Assembly: GCA_030528385.1 (NCBI GenBank)
Contig: JAUMYZ010000002.1
Coordinates: 1-64,000, forward strand
DNA from: Moraxella sp.
Lineage (GTDB): Bacteria; Pseudomonadota; Gammaproteobacteria; Pseudomonadales; Moraxellaceae
Length of the DNA: 64,000 nucleotides
Direction: 5' to 3'
Shown: piece by piece, positions 43,967-56,472 of the stretch
Layout: every line of letters begins with the position of its first letter
Numbering within the stretch: position 1 is the first letter of the stretch
Notes under the pieces: generated by a model
Databases searched by the model: none
Seen by the model: only the letters and a program-made list of their open reading frames with translations
What the model was told of the DNA's origin: nothing
Program-made: the position numbers and the translations under genes

Positions 43967-46264
43967 ATGTGCCATCGGCTGTTACAAGTTGCTGTGCCTT
44001 CGCCCCTGTATCAGCCATTTGATTATTGGTGCCCTGACGATTGCTTGGTTGCAGACGCTTTGCCGCCGATTGGTGGGCGCGTGCTGGTGCCCTTTGGACA
44101 CCAAAAACTCATCGCCATCGTCATCGCCCACCCCAACCACAGCGACCTTGACCCCAGCAAACTCAAACCCATCTTGCGTGCCATTGACGACCAAGCCATT
44201 TTTGATAAAAGACTGCTGGATTTGGCGTATTGGCTGTCCGCTTATTATCATTATCCACTGGGTGAAACCTTTGATGTGATGATGCCTGCTTTATTAAAAC
44301 AAGGCACACCCATCACCCACCATGTTCACACTTGGACAATCAGTGAACAAGCCCGCGATGAACAGTTTGTCCAAACCCACATCAAAACAAGCGCCAAAAA
44401 ACAACGGGCAGACTTTTTGTACATTCTGACACACCCCCACAGCACTCACAGCACGCTGCGCCAAGCGGGAATCAGCGACAAAAACCTAAAACTGCTGACC
44501 CAAAAGGGATTGATTGTTTGTCATGCCCAAACACCCACTCCCCCCAAAACAGCCACCCTAAACGAGCCACATCTGACGCTTAATGACGAACAACAAAGCG
44601 CCCTTGACGCCATCAATCGCGCCATAGACACAGGTTATCAAGGCATTTTGCTCAACGGTATCACAGGCTCTGGCAAAACCGAAGTGTACCTACACGCCAT
44701 TGACCACGCCTTACAAAACAACAAACAAGTGCTGGTGCTGATTCCTGAGATTGGACTGACCCCCCAAAGTCAGGCGCGTTTTGCCAAGCGCTTTTGTGCC
44801 AACATCGTGGTGCTGCACTCAAGGCTCAACAACAAAGAACGCCTGCAAGGCTGGCAAGACTGCCAAAGCGGACACGCCCAAATCATCATCGCCACCCGCT
44901 CTGGGTTGTTTTATCCCTTCAAGGCGCTTGGTTTAATTGTCATTGACGAAGCCCATGACAACTCTTTTAAGCAACAAGACCATCTGCGTTATCATGCTTG
45001 CGATGTGGCGCTGTATTTGGGATTTTGCCAAAACATTCCTGTGGTGCTTGGCAGTGCCACGCCCAGCCTTGAGCAGCTCAAACTGGTGATGGACAACAAG
45101 TTAAAGCAATATACATTGACCCAACGGGCAGGCGGTGGCAGTCTTGGCAAATTTGTGCTGGTGGACATGCGACTGGGCACACAAATGCAAACCGACATCA
45201 CAGGGCAGTGGGTGGACAGTGAGCTTTCGGCAACCACCATTGACGCCATACGTCAGACTTTGGCACGCGGCGAACAAGTGTTGGTGTTTTTAAATCGGCG
45301 CGGCTATGCGCCAATTTTATTGTGTCGCTCTTGTGGGTATCAAGCCGACTGCGCGCGCTGCAGCAACCACCTAACCCTACACAAAAGCACCCTAAAAAAA
45401 GCCGCCCACGCCAACGCCAGTTATTTGTACAACCACCTAAAATGCCACCACTGCGGTTATCAAATCATCACCCCCAACAACTGCCCTGCTTGTCATAGCG
45501 TCAATCTGACCAGCTTGGGACAAGGCACTTCACAGCTGTACGAGCGGCTACACGCTCTGTTTGCCAACCCCCAAAACAGCACCATCAGCTACCCCATCGT
45601 ACAAATAGACCGCGACACCGTCAGCACCAAAGGCGCATGGCACAAGCTGTACCAAACAATCAACACAGGCAAGCCAATGATTTTGGTAGGCACCCAGATG
45701 ATTGCCAAGGGTCATCACTTCCCAGCGGTGGCACTGGTGGTGGTGGCAGACGCCGACGCAGGATTTTTGTCGCCCGATTTTCGTTCACCTGAACACACCG
45801 CCCAAACCATCATTCAAGTGGCAGGCAGGGCAGGACGCATCAACAAAACAGGCAAAGTGCTGATACAAACGTACACACCCAGCAATCCACTGCTCAAACA
45901 ACTGATGGACAAAGGCTATCATGAATTTGCCCAAAGTTTGCTCGGCGAACGAAAGGCGCTTGGTTTGCCGCCGTTTAGCCACGCTGTGCTTATCCAAGCC
46001 CAAGCCAAAACGCTGGACGCTGCCAAAACCGCCATCACTCAAGCCAAAGCCCAGTTGCCTGTTCCCCACCCTTTTGTTGTGCTCGCTCCCATTGACGCGC
46101 CCATGCTCAAAAAAAACAACCTATACCACATACAAATGCTCATCCTTGCCAAGCAGCGCAAAATCCTACACGAAGTGCTAAACACATGGTGGCACAAGGT
46201 CTTAGCCCTGCCCAGCTCAAAAGGCGTGCGCCTGCTCATTGACGTAGACCCTGTGCGTTGGTGA
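43967..46264 (+). CDS. priA: Primosomal replication helicase PriA
   Basis: PriA restarts stalled replication forks. From ATG 43967 the 765 residues show the 3'-DNA-binding domain (QPFDYWCPDD), Walker A GITGSGKTEVYLHA, VIDEAHDNSF, helicase motifs through GTQMIAKGHHFP and VAGRAGR, and the zinc-binding cysteines CRSCGYQADCARC and CHHCGYQIITPNNCPAC. A TTG at 43937, immediately after the ridA stop, could add ten residues. It is co-directional with ridA and convergent with ruvB. Confidence 0.95.
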   Translation: MCHRLLQVAVPSPLYQPFDYWCPDDCLVADALPPIGGRVLVPFGHQKLIAIVIAHPNHSDLDPSKLKPILRAIDDQAIFDKRLLDLAYWLSAYYHYPLGETFDVMMPALLKQGTPITHHVHTWTISEQARDEQFVQTHIKTSAKKQRADFLYILTHPHSTHSTLRQAGISDKNLKLLTQKGLIVCHAQTPTPPKTATLNEPHLTLNDEQQSALDAINRAIDTGYQGILLNGITGSGKTEVYLHAIDHALQNNKQVLVLIPEIGLTPQSQARFAKRFCANIVVLHSRLNNKERLQGWQDCQSGHAQIIIATRSGLFYPFKALGLIVIDEAHDNSFKQQDHLRYHACDVALYLGFCQNIPVVLGSATPSLEQLKLVMDNKLKQYTLTQRAGGGSLGKFVLVDMRLGTQMQTDITGQWVDSELSATTIDAIRQTLARGEQVLVFLNRRGYAPILLCRSCGYQADCARCSNHLTLHKSTLKKAAHANASYLYNHLKCHHCGYQIITPNNCPACHSVNLTSLGQGTSQLYERLHALFANPQNSTISYPIVQIDRDTVSTKGAWHKLYQTINTGKPMILVGTQMIAKGHHFPAVALVVVADADAGFLSPDFRSPEHTAQTIIQVAGRAGRINKTGKVLIQTYTPSNPLLKQLMDKGYHEFAQSLLGERKALGLPPFSHAVLIQAQAKTLDAAKTAITQAKAQLPVPHPFVVLAPIDAPMLKKNNLYHIQMLILAKQRKILHEVLNTWWHKVLALPSSKGVRLLIDVDPVRW

Positions 46265-46275
46265 TGGTTTGTGGG

Positions 46276-47259
46276 TCAGATGTCAATGCCACGACCTTTT
46301 TCCAACAACACCCGACCCTTGGGCGTACGCTGGATATAGCCTTGCTGAATAAGATACGGCTCAATCACATCTTCTAGCGTGCCACGGTCTTCTGCCATTG
46401 CCGCCGCAATCGCTTCTACGCCAGCTGGTTTGCCATCAAAGCGTTCCTTTAACATGGACAAATAGCGTCTGTCCAAATGGTCAAGCCCTTGTTTGTCCAC
46501 CGAGAGCATGTCCAACGCCAAACTTGCCATATGCCCTGTTACCGTGCCATTGCCCTTGACTTCGGCATAATCGCGCACACGACGCAACAGACGGTTGGCA
46601 ATGCGCGGCGTTCCCCGACTGCGGCGCGCCACTTCTACAGCGCCATCGTCTTGCATGACAACTTTCATCAGCCGCGATGAGCGCTTGACAATGGTGGTCA
46701 AATCCATCACGTCATAAAACTCAAGGCGTTGTACAATGCCAAAACGGTCTCTTAGTGGCGACGTCAGCAGCCCTGCCCGCGTGGTGGCTGCCACCAAAGT
46801 AAAGGGGGGCAAATCCAGCTTGATAGAACGCGCCGCAGGCCCTTCACCAATCATGATGTCCAACTGAAAATCTTCCATCGCAGGGTACAAGATTTCTTCA
46901 ATCATCGGGCTAAGCCGATGAATTTCATCAATAAACAACACATCGCCCGCTTCAAGATTGGTGAGCATTGCCGCCAAATCGCCCGCGCGTTCCAAGACAG
47001 GGCCACTGGTAGAGCGCAAATTCCCCCCCATTTCGCGCGCGATGATGTTGGCAAGGGTGGTTTTGCCCAGCCCTGGCGGACCAAAAATCAACGTATGGTC
47101 AAGCGCTTCACTGCGCCTGCGGGCGGCGCTGATAAACACTTCCATTTGCTCGCGCACTTTGGGTTGTCCAATATAATCTGACAAGGTGGCTGGACGAATG
47201 GCGCGGTCAAAGGCGTCTTCTTTTTTACTGTTGGGGTCAATTAAGCGGTTTTGGGTCAT
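46276..47259 (-). CDS. ruvB: Holliday junction branch migration ATPase RuvB
   Basis: 327 residues with [15 protein letters not shown] (Walker A), [12 protein letters not shown] (Walker B), [17 protein letters not shown] (sensor 1 and arginine finger) and the C-terminal winged helix. Drives branch migration with RuvA. ruvA is not adjacent here and ruvC is 8 kb away. The Shine-Dalgarno before ATG 47259 is poor. Confidence 0.97.
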   Translation of the reverse strand: MTQNRLIDPNSKKEDAFDRAIRPATLSDYIGQPKVREQMEVFISAARRRSEALDHTLIFGPPGLGKTTLANIIAREMGGNLRSTSGPVLERAGDLAAMLTNLEAGDVLFIDEIHRLSPMIEEILYPAMEDFQLDIMIGEGPAARSIKLDLPPFTLVAATTRAGLLTSPLRDRFGIVQRLEFYDVMDLTTIVKRSSRLMKVVMQDDGAVEVARRSRGTPRIANRLLRRVRDYAEVKGNGTVTGHMASLALDMLSVDKQGLDHLDRRYLSMLKERFDGKPAGVEAIAAAMAEDRGTLEDVIEPYLIQQGYIQRTPKGRVLLEKGRGIDI

Positions 47260-47427
47260 TGTTACAATTTTTATGATTTAAAAAACAATTGGCGGTGCTA
47301 TTATAAAAGAATTTGCGCCAGTTTGTTGCTAAAAATATTGCTTAGACAAAAAATTACTGTGTTGTTGCAATGACCAAACTTAAACACAGTATCTGTACAT
47401 TTTGCTGTATTTTTTACAAGATTTTTT

Positions 47428-47447
47428 TATCATAAAGCAGTATGATA
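47428..47447. repeat. 7-bp inverted repeat upstream of the 47476 gene
   Basis: TATCATA (47428-47434) and TATGATA (47441-47447) around AAGCAG. Lies in the ruvB/47476 divergent gap and might be a regulatory site for either gene. Confidence 0.35.
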
Positions 47448-47475
47448 AGCACACCATGATTGTATTGTGATAGCC

Positions 47476-47919
47476 ATGATGACCACTCAATCAACCCCAG
47501 TTTTTGTATCTTTGATTCGTTTGATTTGTCGCGCCTGTAGGCAGGTGTTAGTCTTTGTTTGTGCAACGTGTGTGTTTGGCATGGCATACGCCCACCCCTA
47601 TGCCACCACAAAAACCATGCAAGGCACTTACAAAGTCAACGTCAGCCAATATGAGTTGGCATTGGCACAGGTATTGTTTGAAATCTGCCCGCCCATGCTG
47701 TCCAAAGAGCAACAAAACAGATTTTTTGAAGCCTACCAAAACCAGCTGCGAGTTTTTATTCCGACAGTCAGCGACCCCAACGAAACCCTGCGTCATCTTG
47801 CCAATCAACGCAATTACCAAACCATTTTACAAAACATACGAACTTGGACAGCCAGTTTTCCCCCACAAGAAAACCAGCAACTTTGTCAAGAATTTGCCAG
47901 AAAAACCGCCACTTTTTAA
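47476..47919 (+). CDS. Small exported protein of unknown function
   Basis: Starting at one of two adjacent ATGs (47476/47479), or GTG 47467, the product has a long N-region and a signal peptide core (LVFVCATCVFGMAYA). The mature part of about 105 residues is helical, with two Cys residues (one in FEICPPML, one near LCQEF) that could form a disulfide. Not a family I can name. It lies upstream of the PBP gene, with its own presumed promoter. Confidence 0.65.
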   Translation: MMTTQSTPVFVSLIRLICRACRQVLVFVCATCVFGMAYAHPYATTKTMQGTYKVNVSQYELALAQVLFEICPPMLSKEQQNRFFEAYQNQLRVFIPTVSDPNETLRHLANQRNYQTILQNIRTWTASFPPQENQQLCQEFARKTATF

Positions 47920-48062
47920 CCTTGTTTACCGTTTATCCGTCATATTCACACCATATGTAGGGAATTTGTCCAAAAGCGGATAAAACATTTTAATTTTTGT
48001 CGGTTTTTTGATATAGTGAGCGTTTTTTTGACAGCCGTTTTAACCTAAGCACCCACAGCATC

Positions 48063-49217
48063 ATGATTGTTTCTGCCCTAAAAAAATCCTTATTATTGAG
48101 TGGCTTTGCACTCAGCAGCGCCGTTTTTGCCAATGGCATCAACCCACCTGTTCAAGACAACAACGCTTATGTGTTGATGGATTATGACACAGGCACGATT
48201 TTGGCTCAAAGCAATGCCAACACCCCATTGCCGCCAGCTTCGTTAACCAAGATGATGACCAGTTATTTGTTGGAACAAAAACTGCTCTCTGGTGAGTTGT
48301 CCGAAGACACCCCCATCAAAGTCAGCCAAAACGCTTGGTGTCGTGGCTCCAGCAGCGAATCGTGTATGTATGTGCCACTCAATCACAGCGCCAGCGCCCT
48401 AGAAATGCTCAAGGGCATCATCGTCCAATCGGGCAATGACGCATCCAAAGCGGTTGCTGAGCACATTGCAGGCAGTGAGTCCGCCTTTGCGGTGCTGATG
48501 AACGACGAAGCTGCCAAACTTGGCATGACCAACACCAACTTTGAAAACGCCACAGGCATGCCATCTGCCAATCACCGTGCCAGCGCCATTGACTTAGCAA
48601 ATTTGGCACGCGCCATCATCAAAAACAGCGACAAATATTACCAAATTTATAGTGAAAAAGAATACACCTACAACAACATCAAACAAGCCAACCGCAACAG
48701 CTTGCTTTTTAGCGACCCCACCGTTGATGGGCTAAAAACAGGGCACACCGCCGAATCTGGCTACTCTTTGGCGGCATCAAGTCAACGCGACAACATGCGT
48801 CTTATTGCCATTGTCATGGGCGCAAAAAGCATGCAAGCGCGCGCCAACCAAGCTCGCGAGCTGCTCAGCTTTGGTTTTGGGCATTTTGAAAATGTGGTGA
48901 TCGCCCCCAAAGGACAAACCGTTGGCGATGCGCCCATCAAGTTTGGACAAAGCAAAAACGTGCCTGTGGTTACTGCCGACACCCTAAAAGTTTTGACCAG
49001 CAAAAACCGCAAACCCGACATCACCAGCGCCATCAAGTATCACGACAACATCAGCGCCCCCATCAAACAAGGACAAGAACTTGGACAAATGATGGCGGTT
49101 GTAAATGGCAAAACGGTCGCCAGCACGCCAATTATTGCCACCCAAGACGTTGAACAAGCAGGCTTTATCAGTCGCTTGTGGGAAAGTGTGGTGGGTTGGT
49201 TTGCCAGCTTGCTATAG
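48063..49217 (+). CDS. dacC: D-alanyl-D-alanine carboxypeptidase (PBP5/6 type)
   Basis: Trims the terminal D-Ala of peptidoglycan stem peptides. A signal peptide (1-23), the active-site SLTK (Ser60-Lys63), SGN (123-125) and KTG (226-228) are all present, then a PBP5 C-terminal domain and a final amphipathic helix (SRLWESVVGWFASLL) that anchors it to the outer face of the inner membrane. The choice of dacC rather than dacA is arbitrary. A terminator follows. Confidence 0.92.
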   Translation: MIVSALKKSLLLSGFALSSAVFANGINPPVQDNNAYVLMDYDTGTILAQSNANTPLPPASLTKMMTSYLLEQKLLSGELSEDTPIKVSQNAWCRGSSSESCMYVPLNHSASALEMLKGIIVQSGNDASKAVAEHIAGSESAFAVLMNDEAAKLGMTNTNFENATGMPSANHRASAIDLANLARAIIKNSDKYYQIYSEKEYTYNNIKQANRNSLLFSDPTVDGLKTGHTAESGYSLAASSQRDNMRLIAIVMGAKSMQARANQARELLSFGFGHFENVVIAPKGQTVGDAPIKFGQSKNVPVVTADTLKVLTSKNRKPDITSAIKYHDNISAPIKQGQELGQMMAVVNGKTVASTPIIATQDVEQAGFISRLWESVVGWFASLL

Positions 49218-50312
<1,095 letters not shown>

Positions 50313-50398
50313 CTGCCAACATTTATTGACATTGCCATTTATTCTGCATTTGGTTACAATGAAATACAAACGTCTGTACCGCAAATGAGAAGATGGCA

Positions 50399-51049
50399 AT
50401 GAATAAATTACTTCCCCTAACGATTTTGCTTGTTGGCAGTGCTTCTGCCGCTGACTGGACAGCGTATTTATCAAGCATCAAACACAACTGCAATGTAGAA
50501 AAAATCCACAGCACACTATTTACCGATACTTTTGCCAATAAAAAACTGCCCCAAGCCCTACATGCCGACCTTGTCAAACGCACAGGCAAAATAGATAATG
50601 ACAGTGCATCTGGCAAAGTCGTTTTACAACTTAAAAACGCCACCGCCTTTGGGCAGCCCCTAAACAAAATCAGCTACTTGGTGCATGACAACCATGCTAA
50701 GTGGAATTTTCACTTTGCCAATGGGGATTTTATGAAGCTGTTGCCCAGCTTTTATACAGGCGAAGGCAAACACACCAAAGCGGCAGGCACACAGCATTTT
50801 TGGCTACTTGAACTTAAATATACAGACGATAACACCACTAAGGTTGTCCGCACCCACAACCACCCTTACAAAGACGCTGGTCAATGGTGGGACGGTGAAC
50901 TCAACATCACCCCAAGCGATGATGAGCACATCATCAAAGGCTATCAAACCACCAAAACCGGCTTTATCTTGGGCACAAACTTTGGCAACACCACACTTAG
51001 TTTTGACCCAAAAAGCAAAACCATCCGTTGTGAGAGCTCCTATTACTAA
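50399..51049 (+). CDS. Exported protein, first of two tandem paralogues
   Basis: 216 residues with a signal peptide cleaved after ASA (about residue 17), then ADWTAYLSSIKHNC, FGQPLNKISYLV, FHFANGDFMKLLPSF and GYQTTKTGFILGTNFG, all shared with the next gene. Two conserved Cys residues may pair. No family recognised. ATG 50399 has GAGAAG at a better distance than the ATG two codons earlier. Confidence 0.7.
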   Translation: MNKLLPLTILLVGSASAADWTAYLSSIKHNCNVEKIHSTLFTDTFANKKLPQALHADLVKRTGKIDNDSASGKVVLQLKNATAFGQPLNKISYLVHDNHAKWNFHFANGDFMKLLPSFYTGEGKHTKAAGTQHFWLLELKYTDDNTTKVVRTHNHPYKDAGQWWDGELNITPSDDEHIIKGYQTTKTGFILGTNFGNTTLSFDPKSKTIRCESSYY

Positions 51050-51080
51050 ACACTTATCATTCATCACAAGGCAAACTGCC

Positions 51081-51738
51081 ATGAAAAAATTTTTGTTAAT
51101 GACAGCCGTTGCCATCAAGTAGTATCAGTCATGCACAAACGACAGCCGACTGGACGCCTTACTTGTCTGACATCAAATATAATTGCTGGTATCCAAGATT
51201 GTATGAATTGCCACAAAGCGGTCAATTGCCCGCACCGCTAAAACACAGCATCAAAAAACGCATAGGACATTTCTTAGAAGAAGATGCCAATCTTGTCCTA
51301 GAATTAAAAAACGCCAGTACCTTTGGACAACCTTTGACCAAGATTGTCTATACAGAAGACATCAAATCGGCAGAACTGACCTTGCATTTTGCCAATGGTA
51401 ATTTTATGAAATTGCTGCCAACGTTTAGTGTTGGTGATGGCAAGCGTCAAGAAAAAGTAGGCACCAAGCATTTTTGGGTCAGTGAACTGACTTGGGTAGG
51501 TTCTGATGACAGCAAAGAAAAAGTACTTGCCACACACCGTTTTAACTACCAAGACGGCAAAAAGTGGTGGCAAACACATGATAGTGCTTTTCATATCCAA
51601 AAAACCACTAAAAACAGCCACTTGATGGGTTATCAGACCACCAAAACTGGCTATATGTCTGGCAATCGCTTTGCCCACACCATCTTGACATTTAGTCCAC
51701 GAGCCAACACCATCAGTTGTCTTAGTTTTGGGGATTAA
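51081..51738 (+). pseudogene. Second paralogue, frameshifted within its signal peptide
   Basis: ATG 51081 begins a normal signal peptide (MKKFLLMTAVA), then the frame stops at 51120-51122. One base removed near 51109-51113 (GCC to GC) would join it to SSSISHAQTTADW and the intact 200-residue mature region, which matches the upstream paralogue throughout (DWTPYLSDIKYNC, FGQPLTKIVY, HFANGNFMKLLPTF, GYQTTKTGYMSG). Without the shift only a TTG at 51109 could start it, giving a cytoplasmic, probably inactive form. Only this lesion is seen, so the change is recent. Confidence 0.75.
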
Positions 51739-51854
51739 AAAGTCCACGCTGTTTTGTGCATACAAACTGGCAACCACCCAACAATCGTGCTAAAATAGGG
51801 CATTCATTTCCTGCCAACCTTTGGCTTATCCCAACAAAACCATCGTGGATTTTT

Positions 51855-54170
51855 ATGAGTACCGACCAACCAAAAAACGACCGTGCTGCTTCAGAAGCCG
51901 ACCGCCTGCAACAACAATTTGAACAAGCTGCCCTACACTATCACGAAAACCCCCGCCCTGGCAAAATCTCTGTAACCCCCACCAAACAAATCGCCAACCA
52001 ACGCGACCTAGCTCTTGCTTACTCACCAGGGGTGGCCGTGCCTTGCCTAGAGATTGAAAAAGACCCCAAACTTGCCGCCAAATATACCGCACGCTCCAAT
52101 CTTGTGGGTGTGATTACCAATGGCACCGCCGTTTTGGGCTTGGGCAATATCGGCGCTTTGGCGTCCAAACCTGTGATGGAAGGCAAAGGCGTTTTGTTTA
52201 AAAAGTTTGCTGGCATTGACGTCTTTGACATTGAAGTCAATGAGACCGACCCCGACAAATTTATTGAAACCGTTGCCAGCCTTGAGCCAACCTTTGGTGG
52301 CATCAACCTAGAAGACATCAAAGCGCCAGAATGCTTTAAGATTGAACGTCAGTTGCGTGAGCGCATGAACATTCCTGTGTTTCATGACGACCAGCACGGC
52401 ACGGCGATTATTTCGGCCGCCGCCTTATTAAACGCCCTACAACTCAACGGCAAAAAAATTGACGAAATCACTTTGGTGTGCTCAGGCGCTGGCGCGGCAG
52501 CGATTAGCTGTTTGGATTTGGCGGTTGCCCTAGGTGCCAAAAAAGAAAACATCTATGTGCTTGATTCTAAAGGGGTAATTAGCACCAGCCGTGAAAATTT
52601 AGACGAATCCAAACAGCGTTATGCCCGTGATACCAACAAAACTACACTATCAGAAGTGATGGTTGGAGCGGACGTCTTTTTGGGTTTGTCAGGACCTAAT
52701 GTGCTCAGCCAAGAGATGGTACGCTCCATGGCAAAAGACCCCATCATTTTTGCTCTTGCCAACCCCACCCCTGAGATTATGCCCGAGCTTGCGCACGCGG
52801 TACGCCCTGATGTGATTATGGCAACGGGTCGCTCGGATTACCCCAACCAAGTTAATAACGCTCTGTGTTTTCCTTATATCTTCCGTGGGGCGCTTGATGT
52901 GGGCGCAACCACCGTCAATGAAGAAATGAAACTCGCTTGCGTGCACGCCATTGCCGCCATGGCACACCACGAGTCCAGCGAGCTTGGCAGCGACGGCAAA
53001 ACCGCCAAACACTTTGGCAAAGATTACCTAATCCCAGGCCCACTTGAGCCAAACCTTATCCTAGAGATTGCCCCTGCCGTTGCCAAGGCGGCGATGGACA
53101 GTGGTGTGGCAACCTTGCCGATTGAAGACTTTGGCGCTTATCGTCAAAAGCTCTCAGAATTTATCTACAACACTGCCTTGGCAATGAAGCCCGTCTTTAA
53201 CAAAGCCAAACGCGCACCAAAACGTATTGTTTATGCCGAAGGCGAAGACTTGAATGTCCTGCGTGCGGTACAGGTCGTGGTGGACGAAAAAATTGCCGTG
53301 CCCATTTTGATTGGTCGCCCCGACGTCATCAACCGAGAAATTGAATCCCTAGGCTTGCGTTTGGTGGACGGTGAAGACATCACCATCATTGACCCCAACA
53401 ACAACCCACGCTACGAAACCTACTGGCAACATTACTACCAAAGCACCAAACGCCATGGCGTCAGTGTTGAGCTGGCACGCCGCGATGTGCGTCGCAAAAC
53501 CACCTTGCACGCGTCTTTGATGGTGGAGCTTGGCGACGCTGATGGCTTGATTTGTGGTACTTTTGGTTATTATCATTTGCACCTAAAATATCTCAGCAAT
53601 GTGATTGGCAAACGCGACAATACCAGCAATCTGTACGCCATGAGTGGTCTGCTTATGCAAAACCGCAACTTGTTCATTGCTGACACCTACATCAACGAAG
53701 ACCCCAGCGCCGAAGAACTTGCTGAGATGACCGTGCTGGCCGCCGAGAGCGTGCGCCGTTTTGGCATCACCCCCAAAGTTGCCCTACTGTCGCATTCTAA
53801 TTTTGGCACATCAGACCGTGAGTCCGCCATCAAAATGCGTCAGGTACACGACTTGCTCAGCCAAATGAATGTGGACTTTGAGTTTGATGGCGAAATGCAC
53901 GGCGATGTCGCCCTAGATGTGCGTCTGCGTGAACAAAATTATCCTTTTAGTACCCTAAAAGGCTCAGCAAACCTTTTGATTTTGCCCACGCTGGATTCTG
54001 CCAACATCGCCTTTAACCTGCTTAAAACCGCCACAGGCTCGGCAGCACTAGGCCCCATTTTACTGGGTGCTGACAAGCCAGCACATATCCTAACGCCATC
54101 AGCAACCGCACGGCGTATTGTCAATATGACCGCCTTGGCAGTGTCAGACGCCCAAGACATGCAAAAATAA
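51855..54170 (+). CDS. maeB: NADP-dependent malic enzyme (MaeB type)
   Basis: 771 residues in two parts: an N-terminal malic enzyme ([60 protein letters not shown]) and, from about residue 440, a phosphotransacetylase-like domain ([34 protein letters not shown]) that acts as a regulatory region in this group. Converts malate to pyruvate with NADPH. ATG 51855 is used; a terminator follows the stop. Confidence 0.96.
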   Translation: MSTDQPKNDRAASEADRLQQQFEQAALHYHENPRPGKISVTPTKQIANQRDLALAYSPGVAVPCLEIEKDPKLAAKYTARSNLVGVITNGTAVLGLGNIGALASKPVMEGKGVLFKKFAGIDVFDIEVNETDPDKFIETVASLEPTFGGINLEDIKAPECFKIERQLRERMNIPVFHDDQHGTAIISAAALLNALQLNGKKIDEITLVCSGAGAAAISCLDLAVALGAKKENIYVLDSKGVISTSRENLDESKQRYARDTNKTTLSEVMVGADVFLGLSGPNVLSQEMVRSMAKDPIIFALANPTPEIMPELAHAVRPDVIMATGRSDYPNQVNNALCFPYIFRGALDVGATTVNEEMKLACVHAIAAMAHHESSELGSDGKTAKHFGKDYLIPGPLEPNLILEIAPAVAKAAMDSGVATLPIEDFGAYRQKLSEFIYNTALAMKPVFNKAKRAPKRIVYAEGEDLNVLRAVQVVVDEKIAVPILIGRPDVINREIESLGLRLVDGEDITIIDPNNNPRYETYWQHYYQSTKRHGVSVELARRDVRRKTTLHASLMVELGDADGLICGTFGYYHLHLKYLSNVIGKRDNTSNLYAMSGLLMQNRNLFIADTYINEDPSAEELAEMTVLAAESVRRFGITPKVALLSHSNFGTSDRESAIKMRQVHDLLSQMNVDFEFDGEMHGDVALDVRLREQNYPFSTLKGSANLLILPTLDSANIAFNLLKTATGSAALGPILLGADKPAHILTPSATARRIVNMTALAVSDAQDMQK

Positions 54171-54186
54171 ACCACGCAGCCACACA

Positions 54187-54213
54187 GCGCCCATGCCACA
54201 TGGGCGCTTTTTT
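54187..54213 (+). terminator. Strong terminator after maeB
   Basis: GCGCCCATG (54187-54195), CCA loop, CATGGGCGC (54199-54207), then six T. Perfect 9-bp GC-rich stem. Confidence 0.93.
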
Positions 54214-54291
54214 GTAAAGCCTTAGTAGTGGTTGGCAAGCACGCATAAAACAGGTAAAATCCTGAGTTTATCAATGGCAAAGGGCGGTGTT

Positions 54292-55575
54292 ATGCAGGTG
54301 TATTTGGTCGGTGGGGCGGTGCGTGATAAATTACTTGGACTGCCCATCAAAGACAAAGACTTTGTGGTGGTGGGGGTTTGCCCTGATGACTTACTCGCCC
54401 AAGGCTTTGTGCAAGTGGGGGCAGATTTTCCTGTGTTTTTGCACCCTGACGGTCATCATGAATACGCCCTAGCCCGCACCGAGCGCAAAAACGGCACAGG
54501 ACATCTGGGTTTTAGCGTGAACACCAAAGACGTGTCTTTAGAAGACGACTTATTGCGCCGCGATTTGACCATCAACGCCATGGCAATCCAAGTCAAGGGC
54601 TTGTTTGATGACACCCCCACGGGCGATGTGATAGACCCTTATGGCGGACAAAACGACTTAAAAAACAAAGTATTACGCCACGTCTCGCCTGCCTTTGCCG
54701 AAGACCCCTTGCGAGTGCTTAGGGTTGCTCGGTTTTATGCTAGGTTTTATGAATTGGGATTTGGCATTGCCCCTGACACTGTCCACCTTATGCAACACAT
54801 CGCCCAAACTGGCGAACTATCTTGCTTAAGCCGTGAACGCATTTGGGCAGAGAGCGTTAAGGCACTGGGCGAGCCTTGTGGCTTTGCTTATTTTAAGCTG
54901 TTACATGAGCTTGGTATATTGGCACATTTGTTGCCTGATTTAAATGACGCTTGGCAAAACGAGCAAGCCAGACAAACCAGCCTAAATGCCCTAGCCCGTG
55001 CCGCCGCACAAGACACTGCCATCGGCATACGCTTTTCTCTGCTGATGAGTGCTTTTATCACTGATAGCGATGGACTTGCTCGGCTCAAACGCACCACCCA
55101 TACACTGAACACCCCAAACACCATCAATCACGCCGCACGTTTGCTACTCATTCACCACCAAGACGTGCTAGATATCATGGCAGGCAAAACAGAAGCACAT
55201 ACACTGCTTAAACTCATCAAAAACAATGAAGTGCCAGAAGAAAACGATTCACTACAAACACTTTGGCAAACGGTCAATCTGGCACAAAATAGCACAAAAG
55301 AAAAAACACACGCTTTACTTAAACTCATTGAAAACACCAAAGCCCAAAAGGACGACCGTCAGCTGCAGACACTGTGGCAAACGGTTAATCTCATGCACAA
55401 CACCACCCATGATTATCATAGGCTCACACCTTTTTTAGCTGCTTATCGCATGGTCGGCATTACAGATGTTCCAGATGGTTTAACGGGCAAAGCCATTGGC
55501 GATGAGCTGACCCGTCTACGCCTGTTGGCATTGGAGCAATGTTTGGAAGAAATTCATGACAAATCAAACAAATAA
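54292..55575 (+). CDS. cca: CCA-adding tRNA nucleotidyltransferase with internal duplication
   Basis: Adds or repairs CCA at tRNA 3' ends. The class II head is standard: [70 protein letters not shown]. In the C-terminal body, two 37-residue units starting at residues 303 and 340 repeat (LLKLIKNN...[13 protein letters not shown] and LLKLIENT...[13 protein letters not shown]), so a tandem duplication has lengthened the tail. ATG 54292 gives 427 residues (E. coli 412). Overlaps the next gene by 20 bases. Confidence 0.93.
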   Translation: MQVYLVGGAVRDKLLGLPIKDKDFVVVGVCPDDLLAQGFVQVGADFPVFLHPDGHHEYALARTERKNGTGHLGFSVNTKDVSLEDDLLRRDLTINAMAIQVKGLFDDTPTGDVIDPYGGQNDLKNKVLRHVSPAFAEDPLRVLRVARFYARFYELGFGIAPDTVHLMQHIAQTGELSCLSRERIWAESVKALGEPCGFAYFKLLHELGILAHLLPDLNDAWQNEQARQTSLNALARAAAQDTAIGIRFSLLMSAFITDSDGLARLKRTTHTLNTPNTINHAARLLLIHHQDVLDIMAGKTEAHTLLKLIKNNEVPEENDSLQTLWQTVNLAQNSTKEKTHALLKLIENTKAQKDDRQLQTLWQTVNLMHNTTHDYHRLTPFLAAYRMVGITDVPDGLTGKAIGDELTRLRLLALEQCLEEIHDKSNK

Positions 55576-56341
55576 AAAAGTCGCCCTTATCACAGGCGGA
55601 GCAAAGCGTATCGGCAAAGCCATCAGCCACGCCTTGCACGCACATGGTTTTGATGTGATTATCCATTATCATCACAGCCAAACTGACGCTCACAAGCTGG
55701 CAAATACGCTAAACACCACCCGCCCCCATTCTGCCAGAACACTGCAAGCTGATTTGGCGATGGTCAATGACAACACCGCACTTGATAACTTTAAACACAG
55801 CGTTTTGGGTCTGTTTTCTAGGCTTGATGTCTTGGTGCACAATGCGTCCAGCTTTTATCCGACTGATTTACAAAATGATTTTGATGACTTACAAAGAGCG
55901 TGGGACGATTTATTCTTAACCAATGCCAAAGCGCCACTATTTTTAAGCCAAGCCTTTTATGCCGAGCTTGCCAAAAGACAAGGGGCGATTGTTAGCTTGC
56001 TTGACATTCACGCTCGCGATAAGCCATTTTTGGGCTATCCAATTTATAATATGGCAAAATCCGCCCATCTTGGCATGGTACAATCTTTGGCGTTGGAGTT
56101 TGCCCCTGATGTTCGTGTCAATGGCGTCTCCCCAGGGGTGAATATTTTCCCTGATGACAACCAAAACGGTCAGCTGAACGACAACACCAAAGCGCGCCTG
56201 ACGGCGTCAGTGCCACTGGGCAAAATCGGCACGCCCCAAGACATTGCCCAAGCGGTGGTGTTTTTGGCACAAACGCCCTACATCACAGGACAAATTTTGG
56301 CGGTAGATGGCGGGCGCAGTCTGACACTCAAAGGCGGCTAA
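55556..56341 (+). CDS. Pteridine-reductase-like SDR (FolM type)
   Basis: 261 residues with the cofactor loop [12 protein letters not shown], the TGxxxRxG form typical of pteridine reductases, then [17 protein letters not shown] (Tyr and Lys of the active site) and [14 protein letters not shown]. FolM/PTR1 enzymes reduce dihydromonapterin or dihydrofolate. It starts inside the last codons of cca, with GGAAG upstream of ATG 55556. Confidence 0.85.
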   Translation: MTNQTNKKVALITGGAKRIGKAISHALHAHGFDVIIHYHHSQTDAHKLANTLNTTRPHSARTLQADLAMVNDNTALDNFKHSVLGLFSRLDVLVHNASSFYPTDLQNDFDDLQRAWDDLFLTNAKAPLFLSQAFYAELAKRQGAIVSLLDIHARDKPFLGYPIYNMAKSAHLGMVQSLALEFAPDVRVNGVSPGVNIFPDDNQNGQLNDNTKARLTASVPLGKIGTPQDIAQAVVFLAQTPYITGQILAVDGGRSLTLKGG

Positions 56342-56437
56342 GCCAAAAAGCAACCCATCGGCACACGCGTTTTTTGTTCAACTTTTAATAAGTTTACAAA
56401 ATTGTTGCCAAATGTGAGCACTTTTTTCCAAAAGTAG

Positions 56438-56466
56438 CTGACACCGTTATATTTTTAGAGTAAAAT
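56438..56466 (+). promoter_or_regulatory. Sigma-70 promoter of the PuuP-like gene
   Basis: CTGACA (56438-56443), exactly 17 bases, TAAAAT (56461-56466); five of six matches in both hexamers. It implies a leader of about 220 bases before the start at 56691, long enough for a regulatory structure. Confidence 0.75.
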
Positions 56467-56472
56467 TCGCAT

